From JBBSBL01 sp038251325 (lineage in GTDB: Bacteria > Actinomycetota > Thermoleophilia > Solirubrobacterales > Solirubrobacteraceae), in the NCBI GenBank assembly GCA_038251325.1, contig JBBSBL010000009.1:4011-68010 (forward strand): 64,000 nucleotides of DNA, read 5' to 3'. Each line of letters begins with the position of its first letter. The first letter of the stretch is position 1. The notes below the pieces were generated by a model. That model searched no databases and was not told the origin of the DNA. It saw nothing but the letters and a program-made list of their open reading frames with translations. Below are positions 19,372-25,918 of the stretch, piece by piece. Position numbers and translations under genes: made by a program.

Positions 19372-20742
19372 TCACGCGCGCCCGGCCGGCGCGCGGGCGA
19401 GGGCGGCGTCGATGCGGGCGAGGGTCGCCTCCCGCCCGAGCGCGGCGACGCTCTCGAAGATCCCCGGGGAGATCGTCGTGCCCGCGATCGCCACCCGGAC
19501 CGGCTGGAAGAGGAGCTTGGGCTTGCGGCCCTCCCGCTCCACCACCTCGCGCAGCGCGACCTCCACCCGCTCGGCCGAGAAGGGGTCGGTGACCCCGGCG
19601 AGGGCATCGCGCGCGGCCGCGAGCGCGGCGCGGCTCTCCTCCGGCTCCAGCCACTTCGCCGCGGCGGCCGGATCGTCCACCGGGCCGTCGAACAGGAAGC
19701 CGGTCAGGGGCCAGAAGTCGGCCAGCGTCTGGATCTTCTCGCGCGCGAGCCCCGCGGCCTCGCGCAGCCCCGTGCGCCCGGTGAACGCCTCCAGGCGGGC
19801 GGTCAGCTCGTCGAGGGACAGGTCGCGGAGCTCGTGCCCGTTGAAGTTGCGCAGCTTCGCCGGGTCGAACACCGCCGGCGAGCGGGAGACGCGATCGAGC
19901 GAGAAGCGCTCGGCGAGCTCCGCGGTGGAGAAGCGCTCGCGGTCGGGGTCGTAGCCGGCGCCGAGCAGCGCGAGATAGTTGCGTACGGCCTCCGGCAGGA
20001 ACCCCGCGTCGCGCAGCTCCTGCACGGAGGCCGCGCCGTGGCGCTTGGAGAGCTTGCGCCCGTCCGGCCCGTGGAGCAGCGGCAGGTGCGCGTAGACGGG
20101 CGGAGCGGCGCCCAGCGCCTCGTAGACGAGCAGCTGCTTCGGGGTGTTGGACAGGTGGTCCTCGCCCCGCACCACGTGGGTGATCCCCGCGTCGAGGTCG
20201 TCGACCGCGACGGCGACGTTGTAGAGCGGGGAACCGTCGGCCCGGGCGATGATCGGGTCGTCCAGGTGGCGGTGGCGGAAGACCGCGTCGCCGCGGACGA
20301 CGTCGCGCACCACGGTCTCCCCCTCGTCGCCGACGCGGAGGCGCACGGCGCCCTCGCCCTCATCGGCGCCGCGGAACCCGCGCTCGGCGCCGTGCTCCGC
20401 CTTCCACGCCCGGACGTCCTCGCCGGTGGCGGTGGAGCGGTAGGTGCGACCCTCGGCCTCCAGGCGCTCGAGCACCTCGCGATGGCGGGCCGCGCGCTCG
20501 TGCTGGAAGACCGGCCCCTCGTCCCAGTCGAGCCCGAGCCACCCGAGGGCATCGAGGATCTGCTCGACGTTCTCGGGCGTCGAGCGCTCGCGGTCGGTGT
20601 CCTCGATCCGCAGGACGAGCGTGCCGCCCTGGCCGCGGGCGAAGAGCCAGTTGAAGAGCGCGGTGCGGGCCCCGCCGATGTGGAGCGCGCCGGTCGGGGA
20701 GGGCGCGAAGCGGACACGGGGCGGGGCGGGCACGGGGGCCAT
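19372..20742 (-). CDS. gltX: Glutamyl-tRNA synthetase
   Basis: A 456-residue class I aminoacyl-tRNA synthetase that charges tRNA-Glu. The HIGH motif appears as HIGG (residues 21-24) in RFAPSPTGALHIGGARTALF, and the KMSKS loop as KLSKRHGAASV. The intermediate HVVRGEDHLSNTPKQLLVYE and LPLLHGPDGRKLSK are typical. Because gatCAB is present in the same window and no glutaminyl-tRNA synthetase was seen, the enzyme is likely non-discriminating and also makes Glu-tRNA(Gln), but this cannot be proved from the sequence. Divergent from nfo with only 23 bp between them. Confidence 0.96.
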   Translation of the reverse strand: MAPVPAPPRVRFAPSPTGALHIGGARTALFNWLFARGQGGTLVLRIEDTDRERSTPENVEQILDALGWLGLDWDEGPVFQHERAARHREVLERLEAEGRTYRSTATGEDVRAWKAEHGAERGFRGADEGEGAVRLRVGDEGETVVRDVVRGDAVFRHRHLDDPIIARADGSPLYNVAVAVDDLDAGITHVVRGEDHLSNTPKQLLVYEALGAAPPVYAHLPLLHGPDGRKLSKRHGAASVQELRDAGFLPEAVRNYLALLGAGYDPDRERFSTAELAERFSLDRVSRSPAVFDPAKLRNFNGHELRDLSLDELTARLEAFTGRTGLREAAGLAREKIQTLADFWPLTGFLFDGPVDDPAAAAKWLEPEESRAALAAARDALAGVTDPFSAERVEVALREVVEREGRKPKLLFQPVRVAIAGTTISPGIFESVAALGREATLARIDAALARAPAGRA

Positions 20743-20765
20743 GATGCCCGCTAGATTGGCGCGCC

Positions 20766-21638
20766 GTGCTGCTCGGCGCCCACGTCTCCCCCGCCGGCGG
20801 GCTGGTCAAGGCGGTGGAGCGGGGGGTCGAGCGCGGCTGCCGGGCGATCCAGATCTTCAACCAGTCGCCGAGGATGTGGCGCCCGACGGCCTACGGCGAG
20901 GAGGACTTCGCCGCCTTCCGGGAGGCCGTCGCGGCGAGCCCGATCGAGGCGACCGTGGTCCACGCGGTCTACCTCGTGAACTGCGGCACGGACGACCCGG
21001 AGCTGCGCGAGCGCTCGCTCGCCTCGCTGACGCACTCGCTGCGCGTCGGCGACGCGATCGGCGCCGCCGGCGTGATCCTTCATGCCGGGTCGGCGAAGGG
21101 CGGTGATCCGGCCGCGGCGATCGCCCGCGCCGGCGAGGTGATCGGCGAGGCGCTCGCCGCGAGCGAGGCCTGCCCGCTCCAGCTCGAGAACACCGCCGGC
21201 GCCGGCGGCACCCTCGGCCGCTCCTTCGAGGAGCTGGCCGCGCTGCTCGAGGCGGCGGGCGGGGAGCCCCGGCTCGGCGTGTGCCTCGACTCCTGCCATC
21301 TCCTCGCCTCGGGCTACGAGGTCGGGACCGTCGCGGGCCTCGACGCGACGGTCGCCGCGTGCGACGCCGCGGTCGGGCTCGACCGCCTCGGCTCGCTGCA
21401 CGTCAACGACTCGCTCACGCCGCTGGGCTCTGGCCGCGACCGCCACGCCGCGCTCGGGGAGGGCGAGATCGGCAAGGCCGGCTGCGCGGTCTTCCTCTCC
21501 GAGCCCCGCTTCGAGGGGCTGCCGATGATCTACGAGGGCCCGGGGACCGCCGGCCACGGCGTCGAGCGCGAGGACATGAAGGTCATGGCGCGGTTGCGCC
21601 GGCGCGGACTCCGCGCGCGGGGGCGGGGCGGCGCCTGA
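20766..21638 (+). CDS. nfo: Endonuclease IV (AP endonuclease)
   Basis: A 290-residue zinc-dependent TIM-barrel AP endonuclease of base-excision repair. It starts VLLGAHVSPAGGLVKAVERG with the first metal His, followed by AIQIFNQSPRMWRP, VVHAVYLVNCGTDDPELRER, LHAGSAKGG, LQLENTAGAGGTLGRSFEEL, VCLDSCHLLASGYEV and SLHVNDSLTPLGSGRDRH. Metal ligands His, Glu and Asp are in these segments. The tail after about residue 275 is Arg/Gly-rich. The GTG start lies 23 bp from the divergent gltX ATG. Confidence 0.95.
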   Translation: MLLGAHVSPAGGLVKAVERGVERGCRAIQIFNQSPRMWRPTAYGEEDFAAFREAVAASPIEATVVHAVYLVNCGTDDPELRERSLASLTHSLRVGDAIGAAGVILHAGSAKGGDPAAAIARAGEVIGEALAASEACPLQLENTAGAGGTLGRSFEELAALLEAAGGEPRLGVCLDSCHLLASGYEVGTVAGLDATVAACDAAVGLDRLGSLHVNDSLTPLGSGRDRHAALGEGEIGKAGCAVFLSEPRFEGLPMIYEGPGTAGHGVEREDMKVMARLRRRGLRARGRGGA

Positions 21639-21978
21639 CCTCGTTCAACCGCCGGCGACCACGACTCGGAGTCCCGGGATCCGACGCGGGCGGATGAGGT
21701 TGCGCGTGGCACCGGTAGGTCAGGGAGCTCCATGGATCCCGCGGCGGTCCGGCGCCCCGCCGAACGGCGCGCAGATCGGCGGCGAATTCCTCATCGAGCG
21801 CGGGGGCGGCGGACCGAAGCTCCCGAAGCCGCTCCGCCGACAGACATCGGAGCCGGGGCGGCCCGACCACGGCCACCGGCGCGCCGCCGCTGGTCACCTC
21901 AACCTCCTCCCCAGCCGCACAGCGATCGAGCACGTAGGAGAAGCGTCGCGCGGCTTCGTCCGCCGTCATCCGGATCAT
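21583..21978 (-). CDS. Orphan Phd/YefM-type antitoxin with an extended C-terminus
   Basis: From ATG at 21978 the frame reads MIRMTADEAARRFSYVLDRC, then GEEVEVTSGGAPVAVVGPPR, the DNA-binding fold of Phd/YefM antitoxins, then LDEEFAADLRAVR and PPRDPW, where such proteins normally end (residue 85, near 21724). Instead the frame runs on for 46 low-complexity Arg/Pro residues to a stop at 21583. No toxin (VapC, Doc or RelE type) was found on either side, so the pair appears to have decayed. The upstream in-frame start at 22101 is less likely because the family starts near this ATG. Confidence 0.55.
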   Translation of the reverse strand: MIRMTADEAARRFSYVLDRCAAGEEVEVTSGGAPVAVVGPPRLRCLSAERLRELRSAAPALDEEFAADLRAVRRGAGPPRDPWSSLTYRCHAQPHPPASDPGTPSRGRRRLNEVRRRPAPARGVRAGATAP

Positions 21979-22113
21979 CGCCCACTTCGCGTTCCGAGGG
22001 CCCTCGTGCGGCTCGAGATTCATCCTGATCCCGCTGGGCGGGACCAACTGCGATCTCGGCGATGCCCAGGCACGGAAGCGCACGGAACTCCCCGCGACCA
22101 TGACCGGGCGCGG

Positions 22114-22488
22114 CTACCGCGCTTCGGTGAGCGAGAGCACGTTGCCGTCGGGGTCGCGGAACCACGCGATCCGGGCCCCGCCGGGCGCGGTCCACACGCC
22201 CTGCGTGTCTTGCTCGAGCGCGGGATAGCGGGCGACGGCGACGTCGTGCGCCGCGAGCTCGCGCATCGCCGCTCCGAGGTCGGGCACCCGCCAGCCGAGC
22301 ACCGTGTAGGGAGCGGGCACGACGCGCTCGACGCGCGTCACCCGCAGCGTGGTGCCGCCCGCGTCGAAGACCAGCGCGAACGGGTCGGCGCTCAGCAGCG
22401 GCAGGCCGAGCGCGTCCCCGTAGAAGCGCCGAGCGCGGTCGGGATCGCTCGTCGCGGCGAACGCGACGAATTCCGCGGCCGCCAACAC
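22114..22488 (-). CDS. VOC (glyoxalase/bleomycin-resistance) fold protein
   Basis: A 124-residue single-domain VOC protein: EFVAFAATSDPDRARRFYGD, LGLPLLSADPFALVFDAGGT, VPDLGAAMRELAAHDVAVAR, and RIAWFRDPDGNVLSLTEA. The last motif carries a family metal-ligand-type Glu, but the first position reads Phe/Ala rather than His, so metal binding may be altered. Substrate unknown. The GTG at 22488 gives a family-length protein. It lies just downstream of dodecin on the same strand, separated by 10 bp. Confidence 0.82.
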   Translation of the reverse strand: MLAAAEFVAFAATSDPDRARRFYGDALGLPLLSADPFALVFDAGGTTLRVTRVERVVPAPYTVLGWRVPDLGAAMRELAAHDVAVARYPALEQDTQGVWTAPGGARIAWFRDPDGNVLSLTEAR

Positions 22489-22498
22489 GAGCGCGGCG

Positions 22499-22714
22499 TC
22501 AGTCGCCGGAGTCGTACTTGAACGAGATCGCCAGGCGGACGCGGTAGTCCTTGACCTTGCCGTTCTCGATCGTGACGTCCTCGCGAAGGACCTCCGCCAC
22601 GCGGAGGTCACGCACCGACGACGCCGCCGTCTCGACGGCGTTGCGCGCGGCATCCGCCCAGGACTTCTCGCTCGTGCCGATGACCTCGGTGACGCGATAC
22701 ACGCTGCCGGCCAT
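22499..22714 (-). CDS. Dodecin, flavin-binding storage protein
   Basis: A 71-residue protein matching dodecin, a dodecameric flavin-storage shell. It reads VYRVTEVIGTSEKSWADAAR, then AVETAASSVRDLRVAEVLRE and DVTIENGKVKDYRVRLAISF, including the characteristic Trp that stacks on the flavin and the KVKDYRV strand. A strong ribosome-binding site (GAGGAGG) lies six bases before the ATG. The VOC protein gene follows after 10 bp. Confidence 0.93.
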   Translation of the reverse strand: MAGSVYRVTEVIGTSEKSWADAARNAVETAASSVRDLRVAEVLREDVTIENGKVKDYRVRLAISFKYDSGD

Positions 22715-22796
22715 GGGGCCTCCTCTTGCTCGGGTGAACTCGGAGCCCCGGACCCTGCCAGGCCGCGCCGCCGCGCACAACCCCGCCGCGCTCGCC

Positions 22797-23120
22797 CTAC
22801 CGCTCCTCGACGAGCGGCACCGACGCCCACAGCCCGACGACCTCCTGGCAGAGGCGGGCCGCGGCCTGGGAGAGACGACGGGCGGCCGCGTCGTCGCCGG
22901 CGGCGCGGGCGCCGATCGACGCATGGACGAGCCGGTGGACGGCGGCGGCGTGGACCGCGTCGACGTCCCCCTGCCGCTCGGCGGGCACCGTGCCGCGCTC
23001 GGTCCGGTAGCTCGAGCGCTCGCCGGCCGCGGACTTCCACCAGGGCGCGGAGAGCGTCGGGGCGCGCGCGGCGAGGTCGCCGTGGAGGTCGGCGTCGTCG
23101 AAGAGCGTGTCCGCGCTCAC
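22797..23120 (-). CDS. Hypothetical 107-residue protein translationally coupled to the TetR gene
   Basis: The GTG start at 23120 overlaps the TetR stop (GTGA). The product is a mostly helical, acidic and alanine-rich soluble protein: VSADTLFDDADLHGDLAARA, then SAPWWKSAAGERSSYRTERG, then VHAAAVHRLVHASIGARAAG and a tail VVGLWASVPLVEER. No motif or family is recognised. Coupling suggests it may act with the regulator, for example as an accessory or sensor, but this is only inferred from position. Confidence 0.55.
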   Translation of the reverse strand: MSADTLFDDADLHGDLAARAPTLSAPWWKSAAGERSSYRTERGTVPAERQGDVDAVHAAAVHRLVHASIGARAAGDDAAARRLSQAAARLCQEVVGLWASVPLVEER

Positions 23121-23803
23121 GCGGGCGCGCGGCGGGCCGGGCGGCGGCGCGCCGGCGTGCGCCGGGCGGGCGGAGCCGCGAGGAGTCGGCGCACGAGCGC
23201 CGTCCAGCCGTCGCGCAGGCGCTCGCGGGGTATCTCGCCGCCGTCGCGCAGGTGGCTGAACAGCTCGGCGGTGAGCGAGGCGAGCAGCATCTCGGCGAGG
23301 AGATCGGCGTCGAGCGCCGGATCGGCCTCGCGGACGAGCAGCGCCACGTGGGCGCGGCGGGCGGCGTGGACCCGGGAGCGAAAGCGCGCGCCGGGGCTGC
23401 CCGTCTCGGCGAGCAGGAGGATGTCGGAGCTGCGCTCGAGCAGCTCCAGCGTGCCGTGGCCGAAGGCGACGAGCCGCTCGACCGGCGGCGCGCCGGGGCC
23501 AAGCGGCGGCGCCCCGCGGATGAGCGCCTCCTGGAAGCCGCGCTCGCGCTCGTCGAGCAGGGCGTGAGCGAGGCCGGCCCGGTCCCCGAAGCGGCGGAAG
23601 AGCGTGCCCTTCCCCACGCAGGCCTCCTCCGCGATCGCCTCCATCGAGACGCTGCTCGCGCCGCGCTCGGTGATCAGGCGATCCGCGGCGTCGAGGATGC
23701 GCCGGCGGTTGCGGGCGGCGTCGGCGCGCTCGCGCACCGGCTCCTGGATCTGCGGCAGCTCGATCGGGCTCTCCGCGGAGTCCCGCGACGGGTTGACGGC
23801 CAT
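23117..23803 (-). CDS. TetR family transcriptional regulator
   Basis: A 228-residue repressor-type regulator. The helix-turn-helix is typical: NRRRILDAADRLITERGASS, VSMEAIAEEACVGKGTLFRR, FGDRAGLAHALLDERE. The C-terminal ligand-binding half (about residues 90-200) is helical and ends in an Arg/Pro-rich tail. It is divergent from the YceI gene, and two GGACC-N2-GGTCC palindromes lie in the 101-bp gap, so it most likely controls both itself and the YceI/FMN-reductase operon. The inducer is unknown. Confidence 0.93.
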   Translation of the reverse strand: MAVNPSRDSAESPIELPQIQEPVRERADAARNRRRILDAADRLITERGASSVSMEAIAEEACVGKGTLFRRFGDRAGLAHALLDERERGFQEALIRGAPPLGPGAPPVERLVAFGHGTLELLERSSDILLLAETGSPGARFRSRVHAARRAHVALLVREADPALDADLLAEMLLASLTAELFSHLRDGGEIPRERLRDGWTALVRRLLAAPPARRTPARRRPARRAPA

Positions 23804-23821
23804 GCGTCAAGTATGGCATGT

Positions 23822-23833
23822 GGACCGTGGTCC
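23822..23833. promoter_or_regulatory. Operator-like palindrome 1, TetR/YceI intergenic
   Basis: GGACC-GT-GGTCC, a perfect 5-bp-arm inverted repeat 19 bp from the TetR ATG. A second copy of the same design lies 43 bp further right (centre to centre, about four helical turns). A possible -10 (TATGCT, 23837-23842) lies between them. Probable binding sites for the adjacent TetR protein. Confidence 0.55.
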
Positions 23834-23863
23834 GCTTATGCTACGGTCATTGCAAAGCGGAAC

Positions 23864-23877
23864 CGGACCCCGGTCCG
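23864..23877. promoter_or_regulatory. Operator-like palindrome 2, TetR/YceI intergenic
   Basis: CGGACC-CC-GGTCCG, a 6-bp-arm inverted repeat sharing the GGACC/GGTCC half-sites of palindrome 1, 28 bp before the YceI ATG. The shared half-sites and the divergent TetR gene make this a likely autoregulatory operator; binding is not demonstrated. Confidence 0.55.
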
Positions 23878-23904
23878 CACCAACGACCGCAATCAGGGAG
23901 AGCC

Positions 23905-24456
23905 ATGAGCACCGTCACCCAGCAGCAGCTTCCCGTCGGCACCTGGACCCTCGACCCTGTGCACTCGAGCGCGACGTTCGAGGTCAAGCACATGGTCGTC
24001 GCGACCTACCGCAGCCGCTTCGACCGCTTCGACGCCACCCTCGCCGTCGGCGGGGACGGCGCCGCCGAGCTGACCGGCACCGTCGACGTCGACTCGATCG
24101 AGGCCAAGGACGAGAACCTCGCCGGCCACCTCGCCGGGCCGGAGTTCTTCGATGCCGCCGCCCATCCGCAGATCTCGTTCCGCTCGAGCGACCTCGAGGT
24201 CGGCGACGACGGCGCCGTGACCCTCGCCGGCGAGCTGACGATCAAGGGCCACACCGCCCCGCTGAAGGCCACCGGCACGATCGTCGGGCCCCACGTCGAC
24301 ATCGCGGGCACCGAGAAGGTCGGCCTCACGGTCGAGACCGTCGTCGATCGCACGCAGTTCGGCCTCGACTGGAACGCGCCGCTCCCCAAGGGCGGGTTCG
24401 CCCTGGGCAACGACGTCACGCTCCGCGTGGAGCTCGAGCTCGCGAAGGCCGCGTAG
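23905..24456 (+). CDS. YceI family lipid/isoprenoid-binding protein
   Basis: A 183-residue YceI/TT1927b-type lipocalin-like beta-barrel that binds polyprenoid or quinone-like lipids. Family features: GTWTLDPVHSSATFEVKHMV, SRFDRFDATLAVGG, the VDVDSIEAKDENLAGHLAGP stretch, FDAAAHPQISFRSS and LTIKGHTAPLKATGTI, ending FALGNDVTLRVELEL. There is no signal peptide, so the cytoplasmic form is expected. ATG at 23905 follows a GGGAGAG ribosome-binding site. It heads an operon with the FMN reductase 2 bp downstream. Confidence 0.93.
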   Translation: MSTVTQQQLPVGTWTLDPVHSSATFEVKHMVVATYRSRFDRFDATLAVGGDGAAELTGTVDVDSIEAKDENLAGHLAGPEFFDAAAHPQISFRSSDLEVGDDGAVTLAGELTIKGHTAPLKATGTIVGPHVDIAGTEKVGLTVETVVDRTQFGLDWNAPLPKGGFALGNDVTLRVELELAKAA

Positions 24457-24458
24457 CG

Positions 24459-25025
24459 ATGCGGGTGCTCGCGCTCCCGGGGTCGCTGCGCCGCGACTCC
24501 CACAACGCCCGACTGCTCCGGGCGGCAGCGCCGCTGCTGCCGCCCGGGGTGGAGCTCGCCGCCGCGCCGTCGCTGGCCGGGATCCCGCCCTACGACGCCG
24601 ACCATGACGGCGGCGAGGGCGCCCAGCCGGAGGCGGTGGAGCGCCTGAAGGCGGCGATCGCCGACGCCGACGCGGTGCTCGTCGCCACGCCGGAGTACAA
24701 CGGCTCGATGCCGGGCGTGCTGAAGAACGCGCTCGACTGGGTCTCCCGGCCGCTCGTCTCGAGCCCGCTGCGGGAGAAGCCCGCGGCGGTCGTCGGCGCG
24801 AGCACCGGCATGTTCGGCGCCGTCTGGGCGCAGGCCGAGACCCGCAAGGTGCTGAACACGATCGGAGCCAGGACGCTCGAGCACGAGCTCCCGGTCGGCG
24901 GCGCCGACGACGTCTTCGTCGCCGGGGAGGACCACCTCGCCGACCCCGAGCTCACGCGGACCTACGCCTCGCTGCTCGGCGACCTCGTCGCCACGGCGAG
25001 CGAGGAGGAGTCGCTCGCGGCCTGA
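24459..25025 (+). CDS. NADPH-dependent FMN reductase family protein
   Basis: A 188-residue flavodoxin-fold oxidoreductase. MRVLALPGSLRRDSHNARLL is the phosphate-binding N-terminus; the FMN-contact signature VATPEYNGSMPGVLKNALDW follows at about residues 72-92; then GASTGMFGAVWAQAETRKVL. Members reduce quinones, azo compounds or FMN with NADPH. Position just behind the YceI gene and TetR operators suggests an inducible quinone or electrophile response, as inference. Confidence 0.92.
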   Translation: MRVLALPGSLRRDSHNARLLRAAAPLLPPGVELAAAPSLAGIPPYDADHDGGEGAQPEAVERLKAAIADADAVLVATPEYNGSMPGVLKNALDWVSRPLVSSPLREKPAAVVGASTGMFGAVWAQAETRKVLNTIGARTLEHELPVGGADDVFVAGEDHLADPELTRTYASLLGDLVATASEEESLAA

Positions 25026-25081
25026 GGGCGACGCACGTCCTACGGGCGTGTCCGGAACGGCCACCGGGCATGATCTGAGCC

Positions 25082-25357
25082 GTGCGCCCCGTCGTGCTCC
25101 GCCGCGTCCTCCCGGTCCTGGGCCTCGCCGTCGCGGGCGGCGTCGTGCTGCTCGCCGCCGGCGACTCGCTCGTCGCGGCGATCGGCATCTTCCTGTTCGG
25201 CGCCGCCGGCGTGCTGGCTGTCGCCTTCGTCTTCCTCGAGATCGGCCTGGCCGAGGATCGCGAGCGCGCCGCGACGGCGCGGGAGCGGGCCCGGGTCGAT
25301 GAGACCGACCCCGGGCCACCGCGCGAACGCCGTCCGCCCCGGCGGGGGGATCACTGA
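25082..25357 (+). CDS. Small two-helix membrane protein
   Basis: A 91-residue protein starting at GTG. It has two predicted membrane helices (LPVLGLAVAGGVVLLAAGDS and LVAAIGIFLFGAAGVLAVAF, about residues 10-52), then a highly charged cytoplasmic tail (EDRERAATARERARVDETD). No family recognised. It directly abuts the next gene (stop TGA then ATG), so the two are probably co-translated with the PASTA lipoprotein. Confidence 0.65.
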   Translation: MRPVVLRRVLPVLGLAVAGGVVLLAAGDSLVAAIGIFLFGAAGVLAVAFVFLEIGLAEDRERAATARERARVDETDPGPPRERRPPRRGDH

Positions 25358-25915
25358 ATGGCCCCGCTTCGCATGCTCGTCCCCGCCGCGGCGCTGCTCG
25401 GCGCGGTGACGCTGGCCGCCTGTGGCGGCGCGGAGGGGCGAGCGCCCGGCCCGCCCGTGCGGCTCAGCGTGGAGGCGCCCGGGGATCCGGCCGTGGTGCG
25501 CGGTCGCGAGGTCGAGGTGCGTGGCCGCGTCGGGCCGCCCGAGTCGAGCGTGCTCGTGGCGGGGCGGGCGGTGGCGGTCGCCGGCGGCGGGTTCCACGTC
25601 ACGGTCCCGCTCCGCGAAGGCACGAACGTCATCGACGTGCTCGCCGCCGCCGACGGCCGCACCCCGGCCATGAGCGCCGTGCGGGTCACCCGCGAGGCCA
25701 CGGTCCGCGTCCCCGACGTCGCCGGGCTCTCGCCTCAGGACGCCGCGGGTCGGATCGCCGCCGTCGGGCTGCGCCCTCGCGTGCTCGACGAGAGCGACCT
25801 GCTCGACGCGCTGCTGGTGCCGCTGGGGCGGCGGGTCTGCGAGACGCAGCCGGCGGTGGGCAGCTCCGCGCGACGCGGCGACACGGTCACGGTCAAGGTC
25901 GCGAAGGTCTGTTGA
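25358..25915 (+). CDS. Lipoprotein with a C-terminal PASTA domain
   Basis: A 185-residue extracytoplasmic lipoprotein: signal peptide with lipobox LAAC (Cys22), an immunoglobulin-like middle region (about residues 35-112; SSVLVAGRAVAVAGGGFHVT, LREGTNVIDVLAAADG) and a PASTA domain (about 115-185; VRVPDVAGLSPQDAAGRIAA, CETQPAVGSSARRGDTVTVK). PASTA domains bind peptidoglycan stem peptides and are usually part of a kinase. Here the kinase next door (convergent, 3 bp between stops) lacks PASTA, so the sensor may have been split off. Paired Cys may form a disulfide. Confidence 0.85.
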   Translation: MAPLRMLVPAAALLGAVTLAACGGAEGRAPGPPVRLSVEAPGDPAVVRGREVEVRGRVGPPESSVLVAGRAVAVAGGGFHVTVPLREGTNVIDVLAAADGRTPAMSAVRVTREATVRVPDVAGLSPQDAAGRIAAVGLRPRVLDESDLLDALLVPLGRRVCETQPAVGSSARRGDTVTVKVAKVC

Positions 25916-25918
25916 CGG

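Noticed and set aside
22797..23819. 340-residue minus-strand frame overlapping the TetR gene
   Set aside because: Its front half is an Arg/Ala/Pro low-complexity shadow of the TetR coding sequence; only the last 107 codons, from the GTG at 23120, look like a separate gene.
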